Source of the DNA: Pseudomonadota bacterium
Lineage (GTDB): Bacteria; Myxococcota_A; UBA796; GCA-2862545
Assembly (NCBI GenBank): GCA_023954855.1
Contig: JAGSGY010000005.1
Location: 1-64,000 of the forward strand
Length of the DNA stretch: 64,000 nt
Direction of reading: 5' to 3'
Below are positions 17,867-25,948 of the stretch, one piece after another (position 1 is the first letter of the stretch; each line of letters opens with the position of its first letter). The translations under genes and the position numbers were made by a program. A model generated the notes under the pieces. That model saw only the letters and a list, made by a program, of their open reading frames with translations. It made no database searches and had not been told where the DNA came from.

Positions 17867-18703
17867 CTACTCGCGGTCGTACGCGCGGTCGCGGTCGTTG
17901 TTGCAGACGTCGGTCGTGGTGCCGCTGAGGAAGGCGTCGCCGTAGACGTAGCCCTCGTCGATGCCGGCACGAACGAGGTTGCCGTAGATGTCATCGCCGA
18001 TGGCGCTCAGCGTCACCGAAGACCAGAAGGCGTAGAAGCGCTGGGTCTCGGTGCCGTCCTCGGTGGGAATCCACGCCTCGAAGCCGTAGAGCTCGTCCCA
18101 GGAGTTGTTTCCGCCGTCGGCCATGAACTGGTCTTCCATCCACGAGCGAGCGACCATCACGTCGCGGCCGTCCTCGAGGGTGATCATGCGGAAGTCCTTG
18201 TAGACGTCGAACCAGACCTGCGCGAGGGTGTTCTCCTTGCGGATCTCGTTGAAGGTCTCGAGGCGGTCACAGTTGTCGGGCCAGCAGTCGTCGCCCGACA
18301 AGAAGCTGCGCCCGGCGTACTTGGTCGTGTCGGACTCGATGCAGATGTGGTTCGTCTCGAGCGCAAGCCCTGCGTTCGCTGCGAGGTCGTGCGACGAGAT
18401 GCCGGAGACGGCCCGGGGGACCTGCTCGGTGCCGTCGTAGTCGGAGTTGACCGTGATACCGCCGAAGTTCTCGGAGGTCAGCGCGGTCAGGCCGACGGTG
18501 CGGTCCTCGACGTCGCCATCGAGCTCGAGGGTGTTCAGGTACTCCTCGATGTTCACCGAGCCCGAAGCGAGCTCATCGCCCTCGGTGTCGAAGTTCGCGA
18601 ACATGAATGCCGCGAGGGCGTCGAGGTCGTCGGGGGCCTCCTCGGCGGGCTTGGCACAGGCGACGAGCAGAACGGGCACGGACAGAAGAGCGAAACGGCG
18701 CAT
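17867..18703 (-). CDS. Lipoprotein of unknown function
   Basis: A 278-residue lipoprotein. The signal peptide MRRFALLSVPVLLVACAK has the lipobox LVAC. The mature protein is acidic and contains four cysteines in two pairs (HICIE, then DDCWPDNCDR), possibly disulfides, plus several Trp-rich segments. No family is recognised. It is convergent with the WD40 gene, 6 bp away. Its amino acid style (Asp/Glu/Gly-rich, short motifs) matches the other lipoproteins of this window. Confidence 0.7.
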   Translation of the reverse strand: MRRFALLSVPVLLVACAKPAEEAPDDLDALAAFMFANFDTEGDELASGSVNIEEYLNTLELDGDVEDRTVGLTALTSENFGGITVNSDYDGTEQVPRAVSGISSHDLAANAGLALETNHICIESDTTKYAGRSFLSGDDCWPDNCDRLETFNEIRKENTLAQVWFDVYKDFRMITLEDGRDVMVARSWMEDQFMADGGNNSWDELYGFEAWIPTEDGTETQRFYAFWSSVTLSAIGDDIYGNLVRAGIDEGYVYGDAFLSGTTTDVCNNDRDRAYDRE

Positions 18704-18790
18704 AAAGAACTCCTTGGGCGCCGCCCATAGCCCAGGTTTGCCGGTGCGTCACATGGAGCACCGGTCTCGATTGCGACTCTGCTCTTGGGC

Positions 18791-19228
18791 TTAGCCCAGG
18801 AAGCGCTTGCGCACGTCCGTCTGAAGTAGGCCGAAGAGCACGATGGCACCGACCGGGAAGCACAGACTGGGTACGTAGATCGCGCCGAGGACGACGCCCG
18901 CGAACCACGACCACTTCTTCGCGCTCGACAGGTTGCTTGCAGTCACGAAGTGGAAGAGCGCAAACGGAAGCGCACAGCAGCTTCCGGCCACGCCGTAGGC
19001 GATTCGCATCGGCAGCATGCTCTCGGCGAGCTGGGCATCGAGCGCCGCATCGCCGGTGGCAGGGGCACTCATGAGGGCAGCGCCGGCGATCATCGCGAGA
19101 ACGCCGAGCATCTGCAGGGCACCCATCAGGTTGATGACCATTGCCGCTCTTCGGACCCAAGGCAGGTCGCCCGCGTAGCCCTCGATTGTCGGGTCATCGA
19201 GCTCGGGGATGTCGCCGATCGTGTCCAA
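18791..19228 (-). CDS. Small membrane protein
   Basis: A 145-residue protein with a soluble acidic N-terminus (about 25 residues) followed by four likely membrane segments: VINLMGALQMLGVLAMIAGA, IAYGVAGSCCALPFALFHFV, WFAGVVLGAIYVP and FPVGAIVLFGLLQ. It ends in a basic KRFLG. I recognise no family. It is the first of a set of minus-strand genes; the neighbouring lipoprotein stands 87 bp downstream. Confidence 0.65.
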   Translation of the reverse strand: MDTIGDIPELDDPTIEGYAGDLPWVRRAAMVINLMGALQMLGVLAMIAGAALMSAPATGDAALDAQLAESMLPMRIAYGVAGSCCALPFALFHFVTASNLSSAKKWSWFAGVVLGAIYVPSLCFPVGAIVLFGLLQTDVRKRFLG

Positions 19229-19328
19229 AGAACCTCCTCGAAGTGCAGCCTACAACGGGATGGTGCCCAATGGGCAAGTGCTGGCCACGACTTGGCCGCT
19301 TAGGCGACTCGAAGGCGTCGGCGCTGAC

Positions 19329-19955
19329 CTACGTCAACCCGATGGCGTACACCTGGGAGCGCACGCTGGTGTGCCCCTTGCTTCGCCAGCGGTCATCGAG
19401 GACATCGACATCATCGAGCAGCTCGGACGAGGCAAAGAGCGCGTCGACGTGTTGCGCGCTGACCGAGAACGGCGGGCCGTCCGAGATCGACTGGTCGTAG
19501 GCGAGGGCGTTCAAGAGCAGGGTTCCGGAGCACACGGCTCGGAGCACGGTCACATAGGCTTCGCGGCGGTTGGGCTGGATCGCCACCATCGCCGCGCGAT
19601 CCCAGATGCCGCTCACTGGCCCGGTCCACTCTGGCGTGAGCGCGAAAAAGTCGCCGACCAAGATGGTGATCCGCCCAGCACGCCAGCGCTCGTAGGGACC
19701 ATGGGTGTCGCGCGTCGGGGTGAGCCCGGCCTCTTCGAAGAGTTCGGCGGTGGCGATCGGCGAGAGCTCGACGCCAATCACGTCGGTCTTCTCGGCGAGC
19801 CAAGCCACGTCGCGCGTCTTGCCACAAAGCGGGACCAGGACGGCGCCTGACGTCGCTAGCAGGCGTTCGTGCTGTGCCATCAGGTTGGGATGAACATCGG
19901 CGCGGTGCCACCCGATCTGGCCGGTCTCCCAGCGGTCGAGCCAAAACTTCGACAT
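19329..19955 (-). CDS. Thiopurine S-methyltransferase family protein
   Basis: A 208-residue SAM-dependent methyltransferase of the TPMT family. The N-terminal FWLDRWETGQIGWHRADVHP is the hallmark of bacterial TPMT proteins. The SAM site follows as VLVPLCGKTRDVAWLAE and VIGVELSP. GDFFAL and IWDRAAMVAI are further family blocks. Bacterial members methylate thiols or oxidised selenium and tellurium compounds. Two cysteines are kept. It lies 3 bp downstream of the small lipoprotein gene, in a minus-strand run that also includes the thioesterase and the sulfur transporter pair. Confidence 0.9.
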   Translation of the reverse strand: MSKFWLDRWETGQIGWHRADVHPNLMAQHERLLATSGAVLVPLCGKTRDVAWLAEKTDVIGVELSPIATAELFEEAGLTPTRDTHGPYERWRAGRITILVGDFFALTPEWTGPVSGIWDRAAMVAIQPNRREAYVTVLRAVCSGTLLLNALAYDQSISDGPPFSVSAQHVDALFASSELLDDVDVLDDRWRSKGHTSVRSQVYAIGLT

Positions 19956-19958
19956 GTC

Positions 19959-20429
19959 CTACTCCGGGACCGCGATTTCGTGAGCAATCTCGGTGATCTC
20001 GGACGGGGGCCGGGCGATCGACACGACGCTGTATGGGCGAACGGGGTCGGTGGTGCCGTCGCCTTCGTCGGTCACGAGCATGTAGGTCACCGTAGCGACG
20101 CCGGTCTCGTCGTCGATGCGCAGATCAATCGCGGTCAGGCTGGCGGCTTCGCCTGGGCAGCTCGAGGTGAACGCGATGACGCCCGTCTCGTCGAGGTAGT
20201 TCACCGGGGCTCGCCCGACGCCCGCGAGGTCGTTCTCGGAGACGTCGAAGTGGGCGGCGGCATCGGACAGGCGCACCACGGTGATGTCGTCGCAGCACTG
20301 GATGGCGGGCTCGATCATGCACTCATCTTCTTGAGGCACGTTGGTGAGGCCCTCTTCGAGGACGACAAGAGCGCGTTCGTCCGCGGCGTCACCGCAAGCG
20401 AACAAGACCAGGAGGGGAAGAAATCGCAT
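19959..20429 (-). CDS. Small lipoprotein of unknown function
   Basis: A 156-residue protein with signal MRFLPLLVLFACGD, whose lipobox LFAC is acceptable; Asp at +3 rather than +2 does not clearly indicate inner-membrane retention. The mature part is acidic and contains a QCCDD motif and two further Cys (ECMI, SSCPG), which could form disulfides. No family recognised. It sits between the thioesterase (8 bp) and the methyltransferase (3 bp), so it is probably co-transcribed with both. Confidence 0.65.
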   Translation of the reverse strand: MRFLPLLVLFACGDAADERALVVLEEGLTNVPQEDECMIEPAIQCCDDITVVRLSDAAAHFDVSENDLAGVGRAPVNYLDETGVIAFTSSCPGEAASLTAIDLRIDDETGVATVTYMLVTDEGDGTTDPVRPYSVVSIARPPSEITEIAHEIAVPE

Positions 20430-20437
20430 GCGGCAGT

Positions 20438-20875
20438 CTACTCGTTCGATGGGTCGGTGAAGTGAGCAAGTGCTTTGGCCAGCGCTGGCGGCGGGTCAAT
20501 CGATCGCAGATGCGTCGCGGATTGGGGGTCGAGATCGACGATCACGACCGTGGTCTGGCCGGTTGCGCGAAGCACGCCGTCTTCACCGTGAATGCGGTAG
20601 GCCAGATCGAGACTCCGGGTGCCGAGCCGAGGCACGGTGAGCTCGATGCGAAGCGAGTCGCCGAGGGCACAGGGCACCTTGAACTCGGCTTCGCTCTTCA
20701 CGGCGGGAAAGCCCAGCTTCCACTCGCGGATCGCCACGTCGTAAGGCGTGCCGAGGTGCTCGGCGAACCAGGTCTCCATCGCCTGATGGAACCAGTCATA
20801 GATCCGGGGAAAGTAGGCGATGCCGGCGGGGTCACAGTCCCCGAAGCGCACCGTCAGTCGATGGATGTGCCGCAT
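20438..20875 (-). CDS. Acyl-CoA thioesterase (4-hydroxybenzoyl-CoA thioesterase type)
   Basis: A 145-residue hot-dog-fold thioesterase. The signature VRFGDCDPAGIAYFPRIYDW near the N-terminus contains the catalytic Asp of the 4-hydroxybenzoyl-CoA thioesterase group. Hot-dog helix and strands follow, including the acidic segment VVIVDLDPQ. Members hydrolyse aromatic or short-chain acyl-CoA. Its 5' end overlaps the 3' end of the downstream half of the sulfur transporter by 44 bp on the same strand, which suggests translational coupling. Confidence 0.9.
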   Translation of the reverse strand: MRHIHRLTVRFGDCDPAGIAYFPRIYDWFHQAMETWFAEHLGTPYDVAIREWKLGFPAVKSEAEFKVPCALGDSLRIELTVPRLGTRSLDLAYRIHGEDGVLRATGQTTVVIVDLDPQSATHLRSIDPPPALAKALAHFTDPSNE

Positions 20876-21311
20876 GGGCCTTCTTGACTCGCCGCGCGGC
20901 GGGCGACCAGCGTCGCACCCCCTGAACTGACGCCATTCCGACGAACATGGACCCGACCAGGAGCAGTGCCTGTTCGCTTCCCGATGCTGCGGAGACCAGC
21001 GCCGGGCCTGGGCAGTACCCGGCGAGCCCCCAACCGATGCCGAAGAGCACGGCGCCGCCGATGAGCGGGGCGTCTAGGGCCGTCGCTGTCGGCAGGTGAA
21101 GTTCGTCGTCGAGAAGCGGGCGGCCCCGGCGTAGCGCCCACCACGTCGGCAGAGCGTGGGTGGCGACGGCGCCGATCATCACGAAGATCAGGGTGGGGTT
21201 GAAGTTGGCGAGGTCGAGGAACCCGAGCACTACCTCGGGCTGGGTCATCTGCGACAGCCCGAGCCCCAGCGCAAACAGCAGCCCGGCGGCAAAGGCGAGC
21301 AGCGCTCTCAC
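20832..21311 (-). CDS. YeeE/YedE-type sulfur transporter, second half
   Basis: A 159-residue membrane protein equivalent to one half of YeeE (TsuA)-type thiosulfate permeases. Hydrophobic segments include ALLAFAAGLLFALGLGLSQM and PLIGGAVLFGIGWGLAGYC. The conserved Cys lies in GWGLAGYCPGPALVS, a position that in characterised YeeE relays thiosulfate. The start is GTG, overlapping the first half-gene by 4 bp (GTGA). The upstream extension of the frame is His/Arg-rich shadow and is dropped. Pairs of half-size genes like this are known for PmpA/PmpB-type proteins. Substrate (thiosulfate, sulfide or selenium compound) is not settled by sequence. Confidence 0.88.
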   Translation of the reverse strand: MRALLAFAAGLLFALGLGLSQMTQPEVVLGFLDLANFNPTLIFVMIGAVATHALPTWWALRRGRPLLDDELHLPTATALDAPLIGGAVLFGIGWGLAGYCPGPALVSAASGSEQALLLVGSMFVGMASVQGVRRWSPAARRVKKAHAAHPSTDGALRGL

Positions 21312-21730
21312 GACAGACCGCCCAGGGCGCGCATGACGCCGACGGTGAGCATGCCGACTCCGATGAAGGTGAGAGTGGCCGTCAGGCTTCGGCGCGAGCC
21401 ACGGGGGATTCCACAGACGCCGTGCCCGCTCGTGCACCCGTTTCCGATTCGGGTACCGGCGCCGACGAGAAGACCTGCGGCGACCATCCAGATCGGGGAG
21501 GTGTCGGGAAGGGTCGTGATGCGTTCCGGTGCGAACCAACCCAGCGCGACGCCACCTGTGAGCAGACCCGTGAGGAAGGCCACGCGCCAGCTCACTCCGT
21601 CTGGCTTGCGGGTGAACAGCTCACCGACAATGCCGCTGATGCCCGCGATCCGCCCGTGGAACACCCACAGGATTGACGCGGAGGCGCCAATCATCGCGCC
21701 GCCGGCGAGAGCTTGAAGGTAGGGGTGCAT
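21308..21730 (-). CDS. YeeE/YedE-type sulfur transporter, first half
   Basis: A 140-residue membrane protein, the N-terminal half of a split YeeE/YedE transporter. The conserved block GNGCTSGHGVCGIPRGSRRS carries two cysteines expected in the substrate path. Membrane segments include LAGGAMIGASASILWVF and VAFLTGLLTGGVALGWF. The ATG has an AAGGA ribosome site at 21737-21741. Directly upstream lie two hairpins and a poly-cysteine leader peptide (21807-21908), which suggests that expression answers to cysteine or sulfur supply. Confidence 0.9.
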   Translation of the reverse strand: MHPYLQALAGGAMIGASASILWVFHGRIAGISGIVGELFTRKPDGVSWRVAFLTGLLTGGVALGWFAPERITTLPDTSPIWMVAAGLLVGAGTRIGNGCTSGHGVCGIPRGSRRSLTATLTFIGVGMLTVGVMRALGGLS

Positions 21731-21742
21731 TGTGAGTCCTTA

Positions 21743-21786
21743 GGTGGGCCCACCACGACGAGCGCCGACCCGGCGCGACAGCCGGG
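21743..21786 (-). promoter_or_regulatory. Two hairpins between the poly-Cys leader and the transporter start
   Basis: Arms 21769-21774 and 21781-21786 (CCCGGC/GCCGGG, 6-base loop) pair perfectly. A 12-base palindrome GGTGGGCCCACC (21743-21754) lies directly before the AAGGA ribosome site of the transporter gene. There is no U tract, so translational or Rho-linked attenuation is more likely than an intrinsic terminator. Function is inferred from position after the leader peptide. Confidence 0.5.
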
Positions 21787-21806
21787 TGCGCGTGAACGAG
21801 GGGTCG

Positions 21807-21908
21807 TCAGCGCAGCCCGGTCGAGGCACAACAACAGCATCCGCAGCAGCGGCAGATGGTGGTGTGGGCTCGGGGGCTGGTGAACAGGGCGACCTCTCGT
21901 GCAGTCAT
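21807..21908 (-). CDS. Poly-cysteine leader peptide
   Basis: A 33-codon frame, ATG to TGA. It begins MTAREVALF and carries the run CRCCGCCCC at residues 19-27, that is seven Cys in nine codons, three of them TGC and four TGC/TGT mixed in tandem. It ends 76 bp before the first YeeE/YedE half-gene on the same strand. This is the arrangement of the cysteine-responsive poly-Cys leader ORFs described in mycobacteria upstream of sulfur genes, where ribosome stalling at Cys codons controls the operon. Here it is an inference from composition and position. There is no strong ribosome site, so it may be weakly translated or start on a nearly leaderless transcript. Confidence 0.65.
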   Translation of the reverse strand: MTAREVALFTSPRAHTTICRCCGCCCCASTGLR

Positions 21909-22015
21909 CCTAGCCAACCCTCATGCGGGTGAGCGGGAACAGTCCGTTCAGGGTCGATGCAACGATGCGCCTTTCGCCAGTTGGGATACGCTTCGTCGCC
22001 AACCAGGAGAGCCTC

Positions 22016-22843
22016 ATGCTCTATGTCTCCACCGCGAGCGGCGCTCGCATTCCCGCGCTCGGCTACGGCACGTGGCGCCTCTCTGGCACCGAGGCGTACG
22101 ACGGAGTCCGCACGGCGCTCGACGTCGGCTATCGCCAGATCGACACGGCACAGCTCTATGCCAACGAGGCCGATGTGGGGCGTGCTATCCGCGAGTCCTC
22201 GGTCGACCGGGACGATGTCTTCGTGACCACCAAGGTCTGGCGTGACTTCCTCGATCGCGACGGAATCCTCCGCACGACGGACGAGAGCCTCGCCAAGCTC
22301 GACGTCGGTCCGGTCGACCTCTTGCTGATTCACTGGCCCAACGCGGACTTTCCGCTCGAGCCTGCGCTCGACGCCCTAAGGGAGGTCCAGCAGGCCGGAA
22401 AGGCCAAGTACATCGGCGTCAGCAACTACCCCTCGGCGCTACTCGCCAAGGCGGCCAACCACGTCGAGCTCACGACGAACCAGGTCGAGTACCACTGCCT
22501 GCTCGGGCAGGGCGCGCTGCTGTCCGAGGCACGAGCCCGCGGCATCGCACTGACGGCGTATTGTCCGCTCGCGCAGGGAGGCATCATTGCCGACCCCACC
22601 CTTCAAGAGATGGCGGCGGCACGTGGGGTGACAGCGGCGCAGATCGCGCTTGCGTGGTTGCTTGGCCAAGAGGGAGTGATGGCGATTCCGAAGTCGCGCA
22701 ATGCCGGTCGAATCGCCGAGAACTTCGCCGCGCAGGACATCGAGCTGACGGCGGACGAGCGCGCGCGGATCGACGCGCTCCCGAAGGACGGACGAACCGT
22801 GGACCCGCCGTTCAACATTCCGTGGGATGCTCCGGCGCTGTAG
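22016..22843 (+). CDS. Aldo/keto reductase
   Basis: A 275-residue NADPH-dependent oxidoreductase of the AKR family, in the 2,5-diketo-D-gluconate reductase group. The catalytic tetrad is visible: Asp and Tyr in RQIDTAQLYANE, Lys in TTKVWRD and His in LLIHWPN. The family signatures VSNYPSALL and IPKSRNAGRIAENF are present. The ATG at 22016 follows AGGAGAG at 22005-22010; the longer frame (from 21923) is rejected. It diverges from the poly-Cys leader. The physiological carbonyl substrate is unknown. Confidence 0.93.
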   Translation: MLYVSTASGARIPALGYGTWRLSGTEAYDGVRTALDVGYRQIDTAQLYANEADVGRAIRESSVDRDDVFVTTKVWRDFLDRDGILRTTDESLAKLDVGPVDLLLIHWPNADFPLEPALDALREVQQAGKAKYIGVSNYPSALLAKAANHVELTTNQVEYHCLLGQGALLSEARARGIALTAYCPLAQGGIIADPTLQEMAAARGVTAAQIALAWLLGQEGVMAIPKSRNAGRIAENFAAQDIELTADERARIDALPKDGRTVDPPFNIPWDAPAL

Positions 22844-22853
22844 GGGAGGACGC

Positions 22854-23525
22854 ATGCGAAGCTTCGACGAGATCTACGACTTTGCGGTGGACCGGCATGG
22901 CGAGGACTCAGTCGAGGCCCGCGCGGATGTGGAAGTGCGTGCAGGCGTGGAGCTCGCGGCCATTCCCGATCATCGGTGGCTGTCGCAGATGGCGCAGCGC
23001 ATCTTCTCTGCGGGCTTCGTTTGGAGCGTGGTCGAGAAGAAGTGGCCGGGCTTCGAAGAGGCCTTCGAGGGCTTCGAGCCCGATGTACTGGTGACCTACG
23101 GCACCGAGGAGCTCGCGCGACTTCAGCAGGACACCCGCATCATTCGCAATGGCCAGAAGATCCAGGCCACCCTCGCCAACGCCCACTTTGTGCAAGAGAT
23201 TGCCGCAGAGCATGGCAGCTTCGGCCGATGGGTCGCGGAGTGGCCCGAGCACGACATGGTGGGCCTATGGGCGGCACTCGCCAAGCGTGGCTCGCGGCTC
23301 GGCGGCATGAGCGGTCCAATGATGCTGCGCTTTCTCGGCCGAGACACCTTCATCCTCTCCGGCGACGTTGTCGCGCGGCTCGTGGCCGAGGGCATCGTGA
23401 GCAAGAAGCCGACGTCGAAGCGCGATCTCCAGCGGGTCCAAGAGGCCTTTTCCCACTGGCGCGCCGAGTCTGGGCGGTCGTTTGGCGCGATCTCTCGCGT
23501 TCTCGCCGCCTCGATCGACGCATGA
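22854..23525 (+). CDS. DNA-3-methyladenine glycosylase I family protein
   Basis: A 223-residue protein of the Tag glycosylase superfamily, base-excision enzymes that remove 3-methyladenine. Recognised from the N-terminal SFDEIYDFAVDRHG, the FSAGFVWSVVEKKWPGF block (the family's F.aGf.W..i.kk...), and the helix-hairpin-helix region around RIIRNGQKIQATLANA. It is longer than E. coli Tag and lacks the obvious zinc-binding Cys/His at the ends, so it belongs to a divergent branch. Begins 10 bp after the aldo/keto reductase; ATG with GGGAGGA upstream. Confidence 0.82.
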   Translation: MRSFDEIYDFAVDRHGEDSVEARADVEVRAGVELAAIPDHRWLSQMAQRIFSAGFVWSVVEKKWPGFEEAFEGFEPDVLVTYGTEELARLQQDTRIIRNGQKIQATLANAHFVQEIAAEHGSFGRWVAEWPEHDMVGLWAALAKRGSRLGGMSGPMMLRFLGRDTFILSGDVVARLVAEGIVSKKPTSKRDLQRVQEAFSHWRAESGRSFGAISRVLAASIDA

Positions 23526-23545
23526 CACCGGGCTAAGCGAACTCC

Positions 23546-24253
23546 ATGGCGAGCATTCGCGATCTCTTTGGTGCGTGGGCAAGTCGGGCGGACAAACGCC
23601 TGGTCGGTCAGCTTGTGGCCGCTGTGTCTGTCGATGCGCCGAGCATGCGCACGCGTCTGCGCGGTGCCAGCCGTCCGTTTCTCGACGTCGATGGCTCCGA
23701 GCGGCCGTCGCTTGCAGAGGTCGAGATGACCGCGCTGCATGTGGTTCGTCAGAGTCGAGTTCGCGTGGGTGCGTTCGGCGGCATGGTGTCCCTGGCGGGC
23801 GCGTTGTCGGTGCCTCCCGAGGTGCTCGCCACCGGAGTCGCGGCGCTTCGCCTCGCACAGCGCTTGGCCGTTGTGTACGGCTTCGATCCCGACACCGACC
23901 GCGGCGAGATGGCCGTCTTTCAGGCCCTTGCCGCAGGCTTTGAGGTTCGCCTTCCCGCTAGGGGAACCGTCGGGGTGCGGGTCAGCGACCTGCCGCGAGT
24001 CATGCTCGACACCGTCGACACCGATGTGCAGAGTGCGGGTGGCAGCCTTGCGACCTCGGTCGTCAAACAGAGCGCGTTGCTGGTCGGACGGCGTGTGACC
24101 CGTCTCGTGCCCGTGGTCTTTTCGGGGTGGGCGGCGGTGGCGGCACGCGATCGGATGGACGACATCGGACGCCGCATGCTCGTCGTGTTTCGCCGTCTCG
24201 CCGAGGCGCCAGCCGTCGATGGCGATGTCGAGGACGCCATCGAGGTCGCGTGA
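23546..24253 (+). CDS. EcsC family protein
   Basis: A 235-residue protein. The segment AFGGMVSLAGALSVPPEVLA, then LRLAQRLAVVYGFDPDTDRG, matches the EcsC family core. Two hydrophobic stretches lie near residues 75-115. EcsC-type proteins are widespread and associated with membranes and secretion, but their biochemical role is unclear. Its stop overlaps the GTG of the FAN1-like nuclease (GTGA), so the two are translationally coupled. Confidence 0.75.
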   Translation: MASIRDLFGAWASRADKRLVGQLVAAVSVDAPSMRTRLRGASRPFLDVDGSERPSLAEVEMTALHVVRQSRVRVGAFGGMVSLAGALSVPPEVLATGVAALRLAQRLAVVYGFDPDTDRGEMAVFQALAAGFEVRLPARGTVGVRVSDLPRVMLDTVDTDVQSAGGSLATSVVKQSALLVGRRVTRLVPVVFSGWAAVAARDRMDDIGRRMLVVFRRLAEAPAVDGDVEDAIEVA

Positions 24254-25905
24254 GCGTCGACTGGGATCTGCCCGTCCACGACTTCTTCGAGATCCTCGAC
24301 TTGGGCCTGGCTCGAGGCGCGAATCTGCTGACGGCCGGTGAGCTGAGCGTCGTCCGCCGCATGCGAGCCCTCGTGGATGAACAGGCTCGGGTCTTCGCCC
24401 GCCTGTCCGGTCGCAAGCGCAAGGTCTTCGCGGTGGATCGCCTCGAATTTGCAGGGGTGGCGGACTGTGGCGTAGCGGTCGATGCGCTCGTGGATGCGGG
24501 CCTACTCACGCGCTTTGTGCCCTGGCCTGGACGCCTCGAAGTGCTGACCGTTGACGAACTGAAGGCCGCATGCCGCCGAGAGAAGCTTCGCGTCGGCGGA
24601 CGGCGGGATGCACTGGTGGAGCGTGTTGAGGGGCTTCGTGTTGGAAGGGAGCGGGAGGTGGTCTCGCTCTGCCACGTTGGGCTGATTCGTCGCCTGGAAC
24701 GCTTTGCCCTCGGGCGGATCTACGCGGACCGGAGTCAATGGGTCGTCGAACGGCTCGGGATGGTGCGGTGGGCCGAGTACAAGCGCACCCTCGGTGTGGC
24801 GCTGTTCCCGACCCGTCGTGACCTTCTGCGGTGGGAGGCGGTGCTGGCGGCAGAGCACCCTGTCGAGGATGCGCTTGCCTTGCTCGAGGATCCCACGCGC
24901 GTCTGGCCGCCGGGACGGTTGGACCCTCGCCGTCGCCTGCGAAGGTCGATCTTCGAGGCCATTCGTACGATCGAGCGAGAGGGGGCCTTCGGCCGTGCCG
25001 AGGCCCTGTACAAGCGCTTGGCTCTCTGGCTTCCGGCGGGCAGCGCCGCAGTACGGCTGTCCCGCGTCATCGAGCATCAGGGCCGGGGCACAGAGGCGCT
25101 GTGGGTGCTGCAGGAGGCCAGGTCCGAGGCGCGTCTGGGGGACCGCATCGCCTCTGAGCGCGCGGGTCGGCGAGTCGCCAAGTCTCTGGGTTTGGCGTGG
25201 GCGCCGTCCCGGCCTCTCCTGGTGCCCAAGGAAAGACGACTCCGGCTCAGCCCAGCACCTGCGGAAGGGGGCCGGCCGCGTTGGGAAGGAGGGCTCGCCG
25301 TCGAGGAGGCGGTCGCGTCTCGCCTCATCGCTTCAGGTCGCCGCGTGCTGACCGCGGAGGGACCACTGTGGCGCACACTGTTCGCTCTGCTCTTCGCCGA
25401 GACCTACTTCCTCCCCGTACCCGGCCAGCTGCCGGTGCCCTTTCTGTCCGGACCCCTCGACCTTGCCACCCCGCAGTTCCGGGAGCGCAGAGCCGATGCG
25501 GTGGCCACCGTTCTTGCGGGCGTCCGAGCGGGGGAGGCTGGCGATCGGCTCGGCGTCGCGGTGCAGCACTGGTGGGGGGTTCGCCTGTCCGGAGCGCGTT
25601 GGGACTTGGCGACACCTGAAGAGCTGATTGCACTGGGAAGTGGATTCAAGCCGGCTGCTCTCGCGGCGTTGCTCGAGCACCTGCTCGATGAAGGCCTCCG
25701 AGCCGCTGCAGGGCTTCCCGACCTTGTCGTCCTCGCAGGCGATGCCGTTCGCCTTGGCGATGCCCACCCGTCACGCGTCGGGCAAGGCGTCCTGCTGGTC
25801 GAGGTGAAGGGACCGAGTGACAGCCTTCGCGATGAACAGCGCGCGTGGAATCATCGTCTGCTCAGCGCCGGAGCCACTGTCGAAGTGTGGAACGTCCGAA
25901 GCTAG
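24250..25905 (+). CDS. FAN1-like VRR-NUC nuclease
   Basis: A 551-residue nuclease. A SAP-like DNA-binding motif (VDELKAACRREKLRVGGRRD) is near residues 100-125. A helical TPR-like middle (about 210-330) follows, then a C-terminal VRR-NUC domain whose PD-(D/E)xK residues are D491 (GLPDLVV), E518 and K520 (LVEVKG), with the QRAWN helix after them. This order is that of FAN1, a structure-specific nuclease that repairs DNA interstrand crosslinks. The bacterial role is inferred. GTG start; the Gly/Arg-rich upstream extension of the frame lies inside the EcsC gene and is not used. Confidence 0.87.
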   Translation: MSVDWDLPVHDFFEILDLGLARGANLLTAGELSVVRRMRALVDEQARVFARLSGRKRKVFAVDRLEFAGVADCGVAVDALVDAGLLTRFVPWPGRLEVLTVDELKAACRREKLRVGGRRDALVERVEGLRVGREREVVSLCHVGLIRRLERFALGRIYADRSQWVVERLGMVRWAEYKRTLGVALFPTRRDLLRWEAVLAAEHPVEDALALLEDPTRVWPPGRLDPRRRLRRSIFEAIRTIEREGAFGRAEALYKRLALWLPAGSAAVRLSRVIEHQGRGTEALWVLQEARSEARLGDRIASERAGRRVAKSLGLAWAPSRPLLVPKERRLRLSPAPAEGGRPRWEGGLAVEEAVASRLIASGRRVLTAEGPLWRTLFALLFAETYFLPVPGQLPVPFLSGPLDLATPQFRERRADAVATVLAGVRAGEAGDRLGVAVQHWWGVRLSGARWDLATPEELIALGSGFKPAALAALLEHLLDEGLRAAAGLPDLVVLAGDAVRLGDAHPSRVGQGVLLVEVKGPSDSLRDEQRAWNHRLLSAGATVEVWNVRS

Positions 25906-25921
25906 ACGGCAGATCGCAGGC

Positions 25922-25948
25922 AAAAAAACTCCCCACCGAGGTGAGGAG
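25922..25948 (-). terminator. Intrinsic terminator of the structured RNA
   Basis: On the minus strand an 8-bp stem (arms 25929-25936 and 25941-25948, one G-U pair) closes a 4-base loop and is followed at once by seven T residues (25922-25928). The direction fits only minus-strand transcription, that is the RNA starting near 26223. It does not terminate the FAN1 gene. Confidence 0.9.
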
